DNA of 64,000 bases, taken from NCBI GenBank assembly GCA_021791895.1, contig JAJYVS010000011.1:1-64000 (forward strand), read 5' to 3'. Under the pieces are notes generated by a model. It did not search any database. It worked only from the letters and a program-made list of their open reading frames with translations, and was not told the origin of the DNA. A program made the translations under genes and the position numbers. Positions 42,470 to 51,830 of the stretch are shown here, one piece after another. The stretch is from Actinomycetes bacterium. Its GTDB lineage: Bacteria; Actinomycetota; Acidimicrobiia; Acidimicrobiales; RAAP-2. The stretch's first letter is position 1, and every line of letters begins with the position of its first letter.

Positions 42470-43296
42470 CGAAGCACGCTGCGCTCGACGAGCACCTCGG
42501 CCACCCGCCGGACCGGGCCTCCGAGGAGGACCGGGTCCCCGTCCTTTCGGCCGAGCGACACCTCGAGCGTGCCCCCGGGGTTGCGCACCGACACCAGGTC
42601 ACCGACCAGCCCCCAGGCTCGCGCCACGGCCGCCGCGGCACAGCTCCCGCTCCCACAGGCGAGGGTCGCCCCCGCCCCCCGCTCCCAGACCCGCATGACG
42701 AGCTCGTCGGGCCGCAGGCCGGGGGCCACGTACTCGACGTTGATCCCCTCGGGGAAGTTCGTGGCCAGCCGGGCCGCCATGTCCGCCAGGTCGATCTGGT
42801 CCGGATCCTCGCACCGGACCACCAGATGGGGGTTGCCGACGTCGGCTCGCTGCGCCGGGCGCCCGGCCGGATCGGTGACACCAGGACCGAGGAGGCGCAC
42901 CGGGCCCATGTCCACGGTGGCCCGGGCCGACCCCGGCATCGCCGACGCCTCGAAGTCCACCATCGCCACCCCCGCACCGGTCGCCACCCTGAAGCGGGGA
43001 GGTCGGACCAACCCGGCCCCCACCGCGGCCTGGGCCGCGCACCGCAACCCGTTGCCGCTGGTCTCGGCGGGCCCCCCGTCGGCGTTCCACAACGCCATCG
43101 CCAGATCCGCCCGTCCCGCACCGGCCGAGAGGAGGATCAACCCGTCCGCCCCTACGCCGCGTCGGCGGTCACACAGGGCGCGGACCTCGGTCGCGTCGGG
43201 TGGAACCAGCCCGGGGGCATCGAGCAGCACCAAGAAGTCGTTGCCCGCCGCCTCGTGTTTGCTCAACGCGAAGCTCCCTCTGTCCCCCGAGGTCAC
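42466..43296 (-). CDS. dapF: diaminopimelate epimerase
   Basis: A 276-residue PLP-independent epimerase converting LL- to meso-diaminopimelate. The two catalytic cysteines are Cys86 (ETSGNGLRC) and Cys214 (LACGSGSC). KHEAAGNDFLVL at the N-terminus and VEYVAPG match the family. It follows miaA by four bases and overlaps hflX. Together with dapA, dapC, dapD and dapE in this window it covers most of the route to diaminopimelate for peptidoglycan and lysine. Confidence 0.95.
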   Translation of the reverse strand: MTSGDRGSFALSKHEAAGNDFLVLLDAPGLVPPDATEVRALCDRRRGVGADGLILLSAGAGRADLAMALWNADGGPAETSGNGLRCAAQAAVGAGLVRPPRFRVATGAGVAMVDFEASAMPGSARATVDMGPVRLLGPGVTDPAGRPAQRADVGNPHLVVRCEDPDQIDLADMAARLATNFPEGINVEYVAPGLRPDELVMRVWERGAGATLACGSGSCAAAAVARAWGLVGDLVSVRNPGGTLEVSLGRKDGDPVLLGGPVRRVAEVLVERSVLR

Positions 43297-43300
43297 CCTC

Positions 43301-44230
43301 TTAGTCTCGCGCCTCGGCCTCGTGCACCGAGCGCCCGGGCTCGAACGCGCCGGCGAGCACCTCGATCGGGTCCTCCTCTTCGCCGACCCAGACGATGCGC
43401 GGGTCCCGTCGGAACCACGCCCACTGGCGCCGGGCGAAGGTCCGCGTCCGTTGGATGGCGCTCGCCACCGCGACCTCGAGGGGTACGCCCTCTTCGAGGT
43501 GGGCGAGCAGCTCCCGGTAGCCGAGCGCCTGACGGGCGGTGCGCGACAGGCCGGCCGGTCGGCCCGCCAGGGCCCGCACCTCCTCGAGCAGTCCGCCCTC
43601 CATCCAGGCGAGGAACCGGGCCTCGATCTCCGCGTCGACCCGGACCGGATCGAAGGGCAGGCCGATCTGGACGAAGCGCGTCGGCGGATACCGGCGCAAG
43701 CCGGGCCCGAAGGAGGAGAAGGGGCGGCCCGAGCCGATGGTCACCTCCAGCGCCCGGACGATGCGCCGAGCGTTCTGCGGGGTCACCCTTGCCGCCGCCA
43801 CCGGGTCCGACGAGCCCAGGCGGGCGTAGAGGCGCCCGAGGCCGCCCGGCTCGCCGGCCTCCTGCTCGAGACGGGCGGCCACCTCGGGGTAGCGGCCCGG
43901 CAGCGAGAGCTCGTCGACCACCGCCCGCACGTAGAGGCCGGTCCCGCCCACCAACAGCGCTCGGGACCCCCGGCGCTCGATCTCACGCAGCGCCGAACGA
44001 GCGCCGGCCTGGAAGCGAGCGACGGTGCACTCCTCGGAGGGGTCGAGCAGGTCCACCAGGTGGTGACGGACGATTGCGCGCTGGCGGGCGGAGGGCTTGG
44101 CGGTCGCGATGTCCATGCCCCGATAGACGCTCATCGAGTCGACCGAGACGATCTCGACATCACCCCGGGCGCTGGCCACACCGAAGGCCAGGTCGGACTT
44201 GCCTGAGGCGGTGGTGCCGACCAGCACCAC
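43301..44230 (-). CDS. miaA: tRNA dimethylallyltransferase
   Basis: A 309-residue enzyme adding the isopentenyl group to A37 of tRNAs reading UNN codons. The P-loop is VGTTASGKSDLA (about 4-15), with DSMSVYRGMDIATAKPS (about 31) and HHLVDLLDP. LVGGTGLYVRAV and the swinging QALGYREL helix are present. The start is one of two adjacent GTGs (44230). miaB, acting next on the same base, is immediately upstream. Confidence 0.95.
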   Translation of the reverse strand: MVLVGTTASGKSDLAFGVASARGDVEIVSVDSMSVYRGMDIATAKPSARQRAIVRHHLVDLLDPSEECTVARFQAGARSALREIERRGSRALLVGGTGLYVRAVVDELSLPGRYPEVAARLEQEAGEPGGLGRLYARLGSSDPVAAARVTPQNARRIVRALEVTIGSGRPFSSFGPGLRRYPPTRFVQIGLPFDPVRVDAEIEARFLAWMEGGLLEEVRALAGRPAGLSRTARQALGYRELLAHLEEGVPLEVAVASAIQRTRTFARRQWAWFRRDPRIVWVGEEEDPIEVLAGAFEPGRSVHEAEARD

Positions 44231-44265
44231 GGGCGCCGGGGCGCCCGGGCGGGGCGACCCGGTGC

Positions 44266-45648
44266 TCAGCGAACCTGCACCGGAATTCGCATCCGGTGCC
44301 GGGGCGGCGCGACCAGGGCGACCCAGTCGGCCCGGAGGTGGTGCGGGGCGGCGCCGGTGACCACCACCTCGGCGAAGGACCCGGGCGCGACGCCGTTGGC
44401 CTTCGGCGGGGCGAAGTGGGCCAGCTTCCCCTGGCGGGTCCGCCCGGAGAGCATCGTCGGCTCCTTGCGACTCGGACCCTCGACGAGCACCGTTTCGTGG
44501 CGCCCGACGCGGGTCTCATGGCGACCGAGGGCCGAGCGCTCGACCACGCTCCGGAGACGCTCGAAACGCTCCTTCGCCACCTCGGGGGGGACGAACGACT
44601 CGACCATGTCGGCCGCCCTCGTCCCGGGACGGGGCGAGAAGACGAAGGTGTACGCGCTGTCGTAGGCGGCCTCGGCCACCACCTCCAGGGTGGCCTCGAA
44701 GTCGTCCTCGGTCTCTCCGGGGAACCCGACGATGAGGTCGGTGGTCACGGCGAGGTCGGGGACCACGGCGCGCACGGCGGCGAGTCGCCTGAGGTAGCGC
44801 TCGGCGGTGTAGCCGCGCCGCATCAAAGCGAGCACCCGGTCGCTGCCCGACTGCAACGGCAGGTGGAGCTGCTCGCAGACCGCCGGGGTCTCGGCCATGG
44901 CCGCAATCGTCTCGGGCCGGAGGTCCTTTGGGTGCGGAGAGGTGAACCGGACGCGCTCGATGCCCTCGACCGCCCCGACGCGGCGAAGCAGCTCGGAAAA
45001 AAGCGGGGAGCGGTGGGTCAGGTCCCGACCGTAGGAGTTCACGTTCTGGCCGAGGAGGGTGACCTCGACCACACCCCGGGCGGCCAGACCCTCCACCTCG
45101 GTCACCACCTCGTCGAGGTGACGGCTGATCTCCCTGCCCCGGACCGAAGGGACGATGCAGAAGGCACACGAGTTGTCACAGCCGGTCTGGATGGTGACCC
45201 AGGCCGCGTAGGGCAGGTCCCGGAGCGCCGTCAGGTGCAGTGGCGGCGCGTCGGGATCGGGCTGGTCGGGCACTTCGCAGAGCGGGCCCTCGAGGGCGCT
45301 GCGCCGGAGCAACTCGGGCACACGGGAGAGGTTGTGGGTGCCGAACACCACGTCGACGTGGGGCGCCCGCTCCAAGATGCGCGCGCCGTCCTTCTGGGCC
45401 AGACAACCCCCGACCGCGATCGTGAGCCCCGGCTTGCGGTCCGCGAGCTCCTTTAGCCGCCCGAGTTCGCCGTAGAGGCGATTGTCCGCGTTCTCCCTGA
45501 TGCAGCAGGTGTTGAAGACGAGCACGTCGGCGTCGTCGACGCCGTCGGCCGGCTCCATCCCCTCCGCCGCGAGGAGCCCGGCCAGACGCTCCGAGTCGTG
45601 CTCGTTCATCTGGCACCCGAACGTGCGGACGACAAAGCGCGGCGCCAC
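44266..45648 (-). CDS. miaB: tRNA-2-methylthio-N6-dimethylallyladenosine synthase
   Basis: A 460-residue radical-SAM methylthiotransferase. The UPF0004 domain has three cluster cysteines (TFGCQMN, NTCCIREN, VGGCLAQKDG). The radical-SAM cluster is CDNSCAFC (about residue 160). A TRAM domain ends the protein. GTG 45648 is the preferred start because it immediately precedes the conserved FVVRTFGCQMN strand. It lies 23 bases after thrB and 35 before miaA. Confidence 0.95.
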   Translation of the reverse strand: MAPRFVVRTFGCQMNEHDSERLAGLLAAEGMEPADGVDDADVLVFNTCCIRENADNRLYGELGRLKELADRKPGLTIAVGGCLAQKDGARILERAPHVDVVFGTHNLSRVPELLRRSALEGPLCEVPDQPDPDAPPLHLTALRDLPYAAWVTIQTGCDNSCAFCIVPSVRGREISRHLDEVVTEVEGLAARGVVEVTLLGQNVNSYGRDLTHRSPLFSELLRRVGAVEGIERVRFTSPHPKDLRPETIAAMAETPAVCEQLHLPLQSGSDRVLALMRRGYTAERYLRRLAAVRAVVPDLAVTTDLIVGFPGETEDDFEATLEVVAEAAYDSAYTFVFSPRPGTRAADMVESFVPPEVAKERFERLRSVVERSALGRHETRVGRHETVLVEGPSRKEPTMLSGRTRQGKLAHFAPPKANGVAPGSFAEVVVTGAAPHHLRADWVALVAPPRHRMRIPVQVR

Positions 45649-45671
45649 CGGAGCAGTGTAGGTCTCGGACC

Positions 45672-46622
45672 TCAGGCGTCCTCGTCGAAGTCGAACACCT
45701 CGGTGGCCGTCGTCGCTGGTCGGTGCCCGGCCGAGGGTCCACTCTCGAAGCCCCCAAGCGGGACCAGCTCGGCCTGGTCGCCGCGGACCAACCCGGCCCG
45801 CTCCGGATGGAGCACCAACACCTCGCCGCGCAACCCGGCCTCGGCCATGGCGACCTTGGCACCCTCCCGCAACGGCTGCAGCGCCTCGGTGGTGGTGAAG
45901 CCGAGCAGCGTCGGGCCGGCGCCGGACCAACAGGCCATGAGCGCCCCCGCCGACACCAGCGCACTCAACAGCTTGGGGGCCTCCGGGAACAGGGGGCTGC
46001 GGTAGTCCTGGTGCAGGCGGTCCTCGCCGGCCTCCTTGGAGAGCATCCGGTGGTCGGACAGGCCGGCGAGGAGGAGGCCCATGCGGCCGAGGTTGAAAGC
46101 GGCGTCGGCCAGCGTCACCTGGTGGGGCAGCACCTGGCGGGCCCGAGAGGTGGACAGGGGCCGATCGGGGACGATGGCCACGAGGACGATCTGGGGGTCG
46201 AGGGGCATCTCGACGACCCGCACCGCGCCGCGGACCCGGGTCGCCACGACCAGGCCCCCGGCGTAGCTCGCCGCCGCGTTCTCCGGGTGACCGTCTGCCT
46301 GGGCCGCCACCGCCAGGGGATCCCGGGCCCCGGCGGCCGCCGCCGCCGCCACCGCCAGCGCGGCCGAGGAACCGAGCCCTCGACCGAGGGGGATCTGGGA
46401 GCGAACGGTGATGGCGATGCGGTCATGGCCCATGACGTCCATCGCCACCCGCGCCGCCAGGTGGCCGGCGTCGTCGGAGAGCCCGGCCCCCTCCCCCTCG
46501 CTCGTGACGATCAGGCGGGACGCCGGCTCGATCTCCACCTCCACGTAGCGGTCCACGGCCAGGGCCAGGCTGTCGAAGCCCGGCCCCAGGTTGGCCGCTG
46601 AGGCCGGAGCCCTGGCGCGCAC
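45672..46622 (-). CDS. thrB: homoserine kinase
   Basis: A 316-residue GHMP kinase phosphorylating homoserine on the way to threonine. PASAANLGPGFDSLALA (residues 6-22) and the phosphate loop PLGRGLGSSAA (about 78-88) are diagnostic, and WSGAGPTLLGF is the C-terminal GHMP motif. Threonine synthase and homoserine dehydrogenase, its usual neighbours in actinobacteria, are not adjacent here; instead it lies between a carboxypeptidase gene and miaB. Confidence 0.9.
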   Translation of the reverse strand: MRARAPASAANLGPGFDSLALAVDRYVEVEIEPASRLIVTSEGEGAGLSDDAGHLAARVAMDVMGHDRIAITVRSQIPLGRGLGSSAALAVAAAAAAGARDPLAVAAQADGHPENAAASYAGGLVVATRVRGAVRVVEMPLDPQIVLVAIVPDRPLSTSRARQVLPHQVTLADAAFNLGRMGLLLAGLSDHRMLSKEAGEDRLHQDYRSPLFPEAPKLLSALVSAGALMACWSGAGPTLLGFTTTEALQPLREGAKVAMAEAGLRGEVLVLHPERAGLVRGDQAELVPLGGFESGPSAGHRPATTATEVFDFDEDA

Positions 46623-46626
46623 CAGG

Positions 46627-48162
46627 TCACAATACGCGCTGCCAGAAGGTCGGGGTCGGGAATCGCCTGCTCGTCGCGACCTGCACCTCGGAGCGCTGGA
46701 ACCCGAGGGTGACGGTCACCCGACCGACCAGAAACCCGCGATGGGCCCCGGGGCGAGGACGCCTCGCCAGGTGGAACGACTCGCTCACCCGTTGCCCGGG
46801 CCAGCCGACCACCGCCGCCCGGCCCCGACTCACGATCGACACCGATCCCGATCCCGTCGTGGCCGTCCCCACCCGCTCGCCGCGCCGAAACGCGGTGAGG
46901 ACCTGGACCCCGGCCATCGCCTCACGCGCCACCGACAGGGCGTCGACGCCGGCGCCGTCGACGACGTCGGTGCCGACCTGGTCGCCGAGTACCACCACGA
47001 GCACCTCGACCGGCAGGCCGTCGAAACCGTGGAGCAGCCCGAGGACGTCGCAACCGCCGGCGGCCGTCGTGAAGCCGGACTTCAGGCCGACGACACCGTT
47101 GGTACCGACCAACGGTGTGTAACTCGGAACCGTGCCGACCACCGGAAGGGTGACGCTCGACATGTCGACGATCTGGTCGAACAGGGGGCTCGAGACGTCC
47201 AGGGCGGCCACCGTGAGTTGGTCGACCGGCGTCGACACCGTCGAGGTGTCGTACCCGCTGGCGTCGGCGTAGCGGGTGTCGGTCATCCCGAGCGACGCGG
47301 CTGCCGCGTTCATCTTGGCCACGAAGGCGGGAACCGTCCCGGCATCGAACTCCGCCAACAGGTCGGCGAAGTTGTTCGCCGAGTGCACCAGCATCCCTTC
47401 GAGCAGCTGGTACTCGTCGAGCACCTCTCCTGCCTGCACCTCGATGTTGGTCTGTCCCGTCGCCACGTCCTCGTCGTAGGTCGCGACGTCTGCCGGGGTC
47501 ACCGTGATCGAAGGACCGGGCTGCCCGGGGGCGAGCGGGTGATCGGTCAGGATCACGTGCGCCGTCATGAGCTTGGTGACGCTCGCGATGGGCACCGGGA
47601 CCTCGGGACCGGACTCACCTGACACGCCGAGCTCGGGGATGCCGTAGGCGGCCTGGACCCCGGCGGGCCAGGTGATGGTGGGCACCGTCCCGGGGATCAC
47701 CGCCGCCGCCGGGATCTTGGGGCGGACCGCGGCGAGCGGGTACCGCTGGCTGAGGCGCACGCCCACGACAGAGCCCGAGGCCGCCACGAGGGCGACGGCC
47801 GCCAGGATCACGGCGACGACCAGACGGCGCCGGGGACGGTGCTGGCGGTGCCGGGCCCTCCCCCCCCGTCGGAACCATCGACGGACCGGCCCCGGGGGCA
47901 GGGAGGTCGGTGCCCCAAGCTCGGGCTCGGCGACCGGTGTCTCGACCGGCGCACCTGCCTCGGCGGCCGGAGACGGTTCGGTTTGGGCGGCGAACGGGGG
48001 CCCCGACGCCCGCTCCCCCAGCGGCTCGGCGGGGACCGGGGCGGCGGCGACGCTTGGTTCGGTCTCCGGAGGACTCGTGGCGTCGGTCAATCCGCTCTGC
48101 TCGTCGGTCGGCGACGACGGAGCAAGCGGCGACCCGCTCCTCGTCCCCCGGCGGAATCGCAC
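46627..48162 (-). CDS. D-alanyl-D-alanine carboxypeptidase-type penicillin-binding protein (S11)
   Basis: A 511-residue protein. A ~115-residue cytoplasmic Pro/Glu/Ala-rich tail precedes the membrane helix (LVVAVILAAVALVAASGSVVG). The S11 peptidase domain has all three active-site motifs: SVTK (Ser/Lys, about 192), SAN (about 265) and KSG (about 365). It trims peptidoglycan stem peptides outside the membrane. It lies 12 bases downstream of ftsK and four before thrB. The long acidic N-terminal tail is unusual and could be a docking site for the division machinery (inference). Confidence 0.9.
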   Translation of the reverse strand: MRFRRGTRSGSPLAPSSPTDEQSGLTDATSPPETEPSVAAAPVPAEPLGERASGPPFAAQTEPSPAAEAGAPVETPVAEPELGAPTSLPPGPVRRWFRRGGRARHRQHRPRRRLVVAVILAAVALVAASGSVVGVRLSQRYPLAAVRPKIPAAAVIPGTVPTITWPAGVQAAYGIPELGVSGESGPEVPVPIASVTKLMTAHVILTDHPLAPGQPGPSITVTPADVATYDEDVATGQTNIEVQAGEVLDEYQLLEGMLVHSANNFADLLAEFDAGTVPAFVAKMNAAAASLGMTDTRYADASGYDTSTVSTPVDQLTVAALDVSSPLFDQIVDMSSVTLPVVGTVPSYTPLVGTNGVVGLKSGFTTAAGGCDVLGLLHGFDGLPVEVLVVVLGDQVGTDVVDGAGVDALSVAREAMAGVQVLTAFRRGERVGTATTGSGSVSIVSRGRAAVVGWPGQRVSESFHLARRPRPGAHRGFLVGRVTVTLGFQRSEVQVATSRRFPTPTFWQRVL

Positions 48163-48174
48163 CTCTGTTACCTA

Positions 48175-50565
48175 CTACGCCGAACGATCGTCCAACTCCT
48201 CGGGGGTCATGAGCACCGCCCGCGCCTTGGACCCCTCCGAGGGCCCGACCACGCCCCGGCGCTCGAGGAGGTCCATCAGGCGCCCGGCCCGGGCGAAGCC
48301 CACCCGCAGTTTGCGCTGGAGCATCGAGGTCGAGCCCAGCTGGGATCGAACCACGAGCTCCAGGGCGGCCCCGAGCAGCTCGTCGTCGTCGTCGGACCCG
48401 CCCATCCCCGACGGCCGTTCGGTCCCGTCCGAAATCGCCACCACCGGTTCGCGGACCCCGCCCTGGCGCCGCCAGTGCGCCACCGCCTCGCGGATCTCGT
48501 CCTCGGAGACCCAGGGTGCCTGCAGCCGCCTGGCGATGTTCGAGGACGCGGTGAGCAAGAGCATGTCGCCCCGGCCGATGAGGCGCTCCGCACCGGCCTG
48601 GTCGAGGATCACCCGGCTGTCGGCCAACGAGGACACCGCGAAGGCCATGCGGCTCGGGATGTTGGCCTTGATCACCCCGGTGATGACGTCGACCGAGGGA
48701 CGCTGGGTGGCCAGCACCAGATGGATCCCGACCGCCCGGGCCATCTGCGCGACGCGCACCACCGATTCCTCGACGTCTCGCGCCGCCACCATCATGAGGT
48801 CGTTCAGCTCGTCCACGACGATTAGGATGAAGGGCAGCCGCTCGGGCTCCCCCGCCTCCTCGCCCTCGTCCTCGGGCTCGGACTCCTCGAAGGGGTCGTC
48901 GGTCTCATCGGGGTCACCGGAGCGATGGGCCCGTGCCCGGTCGGCCACCTCGGCCAGCCGGTGCCGCAGTTCAGCGGCCGAACCCGGCCTCGGCCCGATG
49001 TCACCGCGGTCGAAGGCCTCGTTGTAGCCGGTGATGTCGCGCATCCCATACTCGGCCAACAGCTCGTAGCGACGTTCCATCTCCCGCACCGCCCACGCCA
49101 GCGCGTTCGCCGCCTTCTTCGGATCGGTGACGACGCCGGTGAGGAGGTGGGGCAGCCCGTTGTAGTGCTCGAGCTCGACGCGCTTCGGGTCGACAAGGAT
49201 GAGCCGGACCTGGTCGGGGGTCGAGCGGAACAGGACCGAGGTGATCAAGGAGTTGATGCACGAGGACTTGCCCGCCCCGGTCGCGCCGGAGATGAGCACG
49301 TGGGGCATCTCGGCGAGGTTCACCATCACCGGGCGCCCGGAGATGTCCCGGCCGAGAGCCACCTCGAGGGGGTGGCGGGCCCGGCGCGCCTCGTCGGTGC
49401 CGAGGAGGTCGCCCAGCACCACCAGTTGGCGCTGGGCGTTCGGGACCTCGACCCCGATGGCCGACTTCCCCGGGATCGGGGCGAGGATCCTGACGTCGGG
49501 CGATGCCATCGCGTAGGCGATGTCCCGGTGCAGGCTGGTCACCCGGGACACCTTCACCCCGGCGCCGAGCTCGAGCTCGAAGCGGGTCACGGTCGGCCCG
49601 ACCGTGCGGTCGACCAGCCGGGTCATGACCCCGTGCGCGGCCAACGCCGCGATCAACGCCTCACCGGCCGCGTCCAGCTGTCGCTCGTCGTGGCGCTGCT
49701 CCCGGATCCGACGCAGGATGCTGAGCGGGGGCAGATGCCACTCCCCGGCAGCGGCCACCACCGCCGAGGTTCGGGCGCTTCGGCGTTGGCGCGGCGCCGC
49801 GACCGGCTCGGGCGCCGGTGGCTCGACCTCGGGCACCTCCTCGTCGACGGGCTCGTCCTCGGCGTCGAAGAGGAGCGCAGGGGCCGGCACGACGCTCAGG
49901 GCCGGGGCCGCGGGCCGCTCGCGTCGTTGCCTGAGTGAGCGGGCAAACCGGCCCATCGACGCGGCGAGTGCGCCCAACCGGGAGAAGAGCGTGTGCAAGG
50001 AGACGCCTGTGGCCAGCACCAGGGCGATGAGGAAGGCGGCGACGAAGATGACCGCGGCGCCGGCTGTCCCCGCCCCGCGCGCCAGAAAGTGGCCGACCAC
50101 GGCGCCGACGAAGCCCCCGGACAACCGGAGCACGTCGGTCGGCACGCCGGGACCTGGCGAGCCACCGGCCAGATCGGCCAGACCGCAGGTGGAGGCCAGG
50201 CCGAGCGCCACCGCGATCCCCGCCCGCAACGGATCGGCCGACCGGCGTCCCACGATCACCGCCACCGCGACCGCCACGCCGACCGGCGGGATCAGGTACC
50301 GGATCCATCCGATGACCGCCGCCAGCCCGTGGTCGATGCCCGAACCCAGCGAGCCGGCGGCGTGCCCGTAGAGTGCTAGCGCCAGGAGGACCCCGAAAGC
50401 TGCCAGCCCGATCGCCCACAGATCGGCCGCGTGGTCGGCGAAGAAGGTGGTGTCCCAGATCGACGGCTTCGCCTGCGACTTGGTCGGTCGGCCCCGACCG
50501 GAGTCCCGAGCAGACCTCGAGTGGGACGCGCCTCGCCGGGAGCCGGTGGAACGCTTGGTCGTCAC
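48175..50565 (-). CDS. ftsK: FtsK/SpoIIIE DNA translocase
   Basis: A 796-residue septal DNA pump. Four membrane helices occupy about residues 35-190. The linker is short and acidic (about 215-265). The motor has Walker A GATGAGKSS (about 428-436) and Walker B ILIVVDELNDLM (about 573). The gamma DNA-reading domain is at the C-terminus (LGSTSMLQRKLRVGFARAGRLMDLLERRGVVGP). Inside the motor, an insert rich in Glu/Asp (DPDETDDPFEESEPEDEGEE, about 545) is unusual. It heads the ten-gene run ending in dapE. Confidence 0.95.
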   Translation of the reverse strand: MTTKRSTGSRRGASHSRSARDSGRGRPTKSQAKPSIWDTTFFADHAADLWAIGLAAFGVLLALALYGHAAGSLGSGIDHGLAAVIGWIRYLIPPVGVAVAVAVIVGRRSADPLRAGIAVALGLASTCGLADLAGGSPGPGVPTDVLRLSGGFVGAVVGHFLARGAGTAGAAVIFVAAFLIALVLATGVSLHTLFSRLGALAASMGRFARSLRQRRERPAAPALSVVPAPALLFDAEDEPVDEEVPEVEPPAPEPVAAPRQRRSARTSAVVAAAGEWHLPPLSILRRIREQRHDERQLDAAGEALIAALAAHGVMTRLVDRTVGPTVTRFELELGAGVKVSRVTSLHRDIAYAMASPDVRILAPIPGKSAIGVEVPNAQRQLVVLGDLLGTDEARRARHPLEVALGRDISGRPVMVNLAEMPHVLISGATGAGKSSCINSLITSVLFRSTPDQVRLILVDPKRVELEHYNGLPHLLTGVVTDPKKAANALAWAVREMERRYELLAEYGMRDITGYNEAFDRGDIGPRPGSAAELRHRLAEVADRARAHRSGDPDETDDPFEESEPEDEGEEAGEPERLPFILIVVDELNDLMMVAARDVEESVVRVAQMARAVGIHLVLATQRPSVDVITGVIKANIPSRMAFAVSSLADSRVILDQAGAERLIGRGDMLLLTASSNIARRLQAPWVSEDEIREAVAHWRRQGGVREPVVAISDGTERPSGMGGSDDDDELLGAALELVVRSQLGSTSMLQRKLRVGFARAGRLMDLLERRGVVGPSEGSKARAVLMTPEELDDRSA

Positions 50566-50664
50566 GCTCGGAGCACGCTACCGCCGTCGCCTCGACGATC
50601 GGGGGATACCGATTTGCCCTCCGACCTGGCCCGATGGTCGCCGCGAGCGGGGACCGATCCGTGC

Positions 50665-50693
50665 TTGTCAAGCGAACACATGTTCGCTACATT
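50665..50693 (+). promoter_or_regulatory. SOS-controlled leaderless promoter
   Basis: TTGTCA (50665-50670) and TACATT (50688-50693) are 17 bases apart. The perfect palindrome CGAACACATGTTCG (50673-50686) fills the spacer. The ATG lies six bases after the -10, so the mRNA should begin at the start codon. Confidence 0.85.
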
Positions 50694-50699
50694 GCCCCG

Positions 50700-51737
50700 A
50701 TGGGGTCAGGAGCGGACCGTCTGCGCTGGCGCCTCGCCGAAGACGAGGAAGCTGGTGCGCTGTTCCCCGACGAGCGCCGGACCACGCGCCACGTCGGCAC
50801 CGGCGCCTTCCGCGGGCTCGAGTTCCTGCACGTGAACGCGCAGCGGATCGTCAATCGGGTCCCGGCAGGCGCCACCAGCCTCGGGTTCGACTACACCGTC
50901 AACCCCTACCGGGGGTGTTCGCACGCCTGCACCTACTGCTTCGCCCGGCCGACCCATGCGTACCTGGGCCTCGACATCGGCCGGGACTTCGAGCGCAAGA
51001 TCGTCGTCAAGGTCAACGCGGTCGAGCGGTTGGAGGCCGAGCTCGCGTCGGCGAGGTGGGGCGGCGATTCGATCGCGCTCGGGACCAACACCGATCCCTA
51101 CCAGGCGGCCGAGGGCAAGTACCACCTCACCCGGGGGATCGTCCGGGTCCTGAGCGAGGCCGAGAATCCCTTCAGCATCCTGACCAAGTCGACCCTGGTC
51201 CTGCGGGACCTGGACCTGCTGGTGGCGGCAGCGGGGCGGACCCGGGTGCGCCTCGACCTCTCGATCGGCACCTTGGACCGGGAGCTCTGGCGTTCGACCG
51301 AGCCCGGTACGCCACCGCCGCAGGGACGGCTCGAGGCGGTCCGGCGCCTGAACGAGGCCGGGGTGGCGTGCGGCGTCCTCGTGGCGCCGATCCTGCCGGG
51401 GCTCTCCGACTCGGCCGGACAGATCGAAGCGGTGGTCGACGCGGCGCTGGCCGCGGGCGCGGTCTCGGTCACCGGGGTCCCGCTACACCTGCGCGGCGCG
51501 ATGAAGGAGCACTACCTCGGTTGGCTGGCCGATGCCCATCCAGACCTGGTGCCCGAGCACGAGCGACGCTTTGCCAACGGCGCCTACCAACCCAGGGCCG
51601 AGCGGGACCGGATCGCCCGGTTGATCGCCGCCAAGTGCCCACCGAGGGCGAGACCGGCCGTGACGGCCGACGTGCCGGGGGCCGCCACCGCCGCCCCGCC
51701 CGGCGGGGTTCCGGTCCAACTGCGCCTCGTCTCTTGA
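50700..51737 (+). CDS. Rv2578c-family radical SAM protein
   Basis: A 345-residue radical-SAM protein related to the spore photoproduct lyase-like group. The cluster motif is CSHACTYC (Cys spacing CxxxCxxC, about residues 72-79). NPYRGCSHACTYCFARPTHAYLGLD and GTNTDPYQAAEGKYHLTRGI match the Rv2578c family. The reaction is unknown. An SOS box lying exactly in the promoter spacer links it to DNA damage, which would suit a repair-type radical enzyme (inference). It is divergent from ftsK. Confidence 0.9.
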   Translation: MGSGADRLRWRLAEDEEAGALFPDERRTTRHVGTGAFRGLEFLHVNAQRIVNRVPAGATSLGFDYTVNPYRGCSHACTYCFARPTHAYLGLDIGRDFERKIVVKVNAVERLEAELASARWGGDSIALGTNTDPYQAAEGKYHLTRGIVRVLSEAENPFSILTKSTLVLRDLDLLVAAAGRTRVRLDLSIGTLDRELWRSTEPGTPPPQGRLEAVRRLNEAGVACGVLVAPILPGLSDSAGQIEAVVDAALAAGAVSVTGVPLHLRGAMKEHYLGWLADAHPDLVPEHERRFANGAYQPRAERDRIARLIAAKCPPRARPAVTADVPGAATAAPPGGVPVQLRLVS

Positions 51738-51830
51738 GGCCCGCCTCCTCGGACCCGGGCGGCCCTCCGAGCGACGGTTACCCGTTGGTACAGTTCGGGC
51801 CACGCGGTCTCGACCCCAAGGCGGTGTTCC

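Noticed and set aside
42073-45456. 1127-codon plus-strand frame over hflX, dapF, miaA and miaB
   Set aside because: Arg/Pro/Gly-rich without domains; it is the mirror of well-conserved genes.
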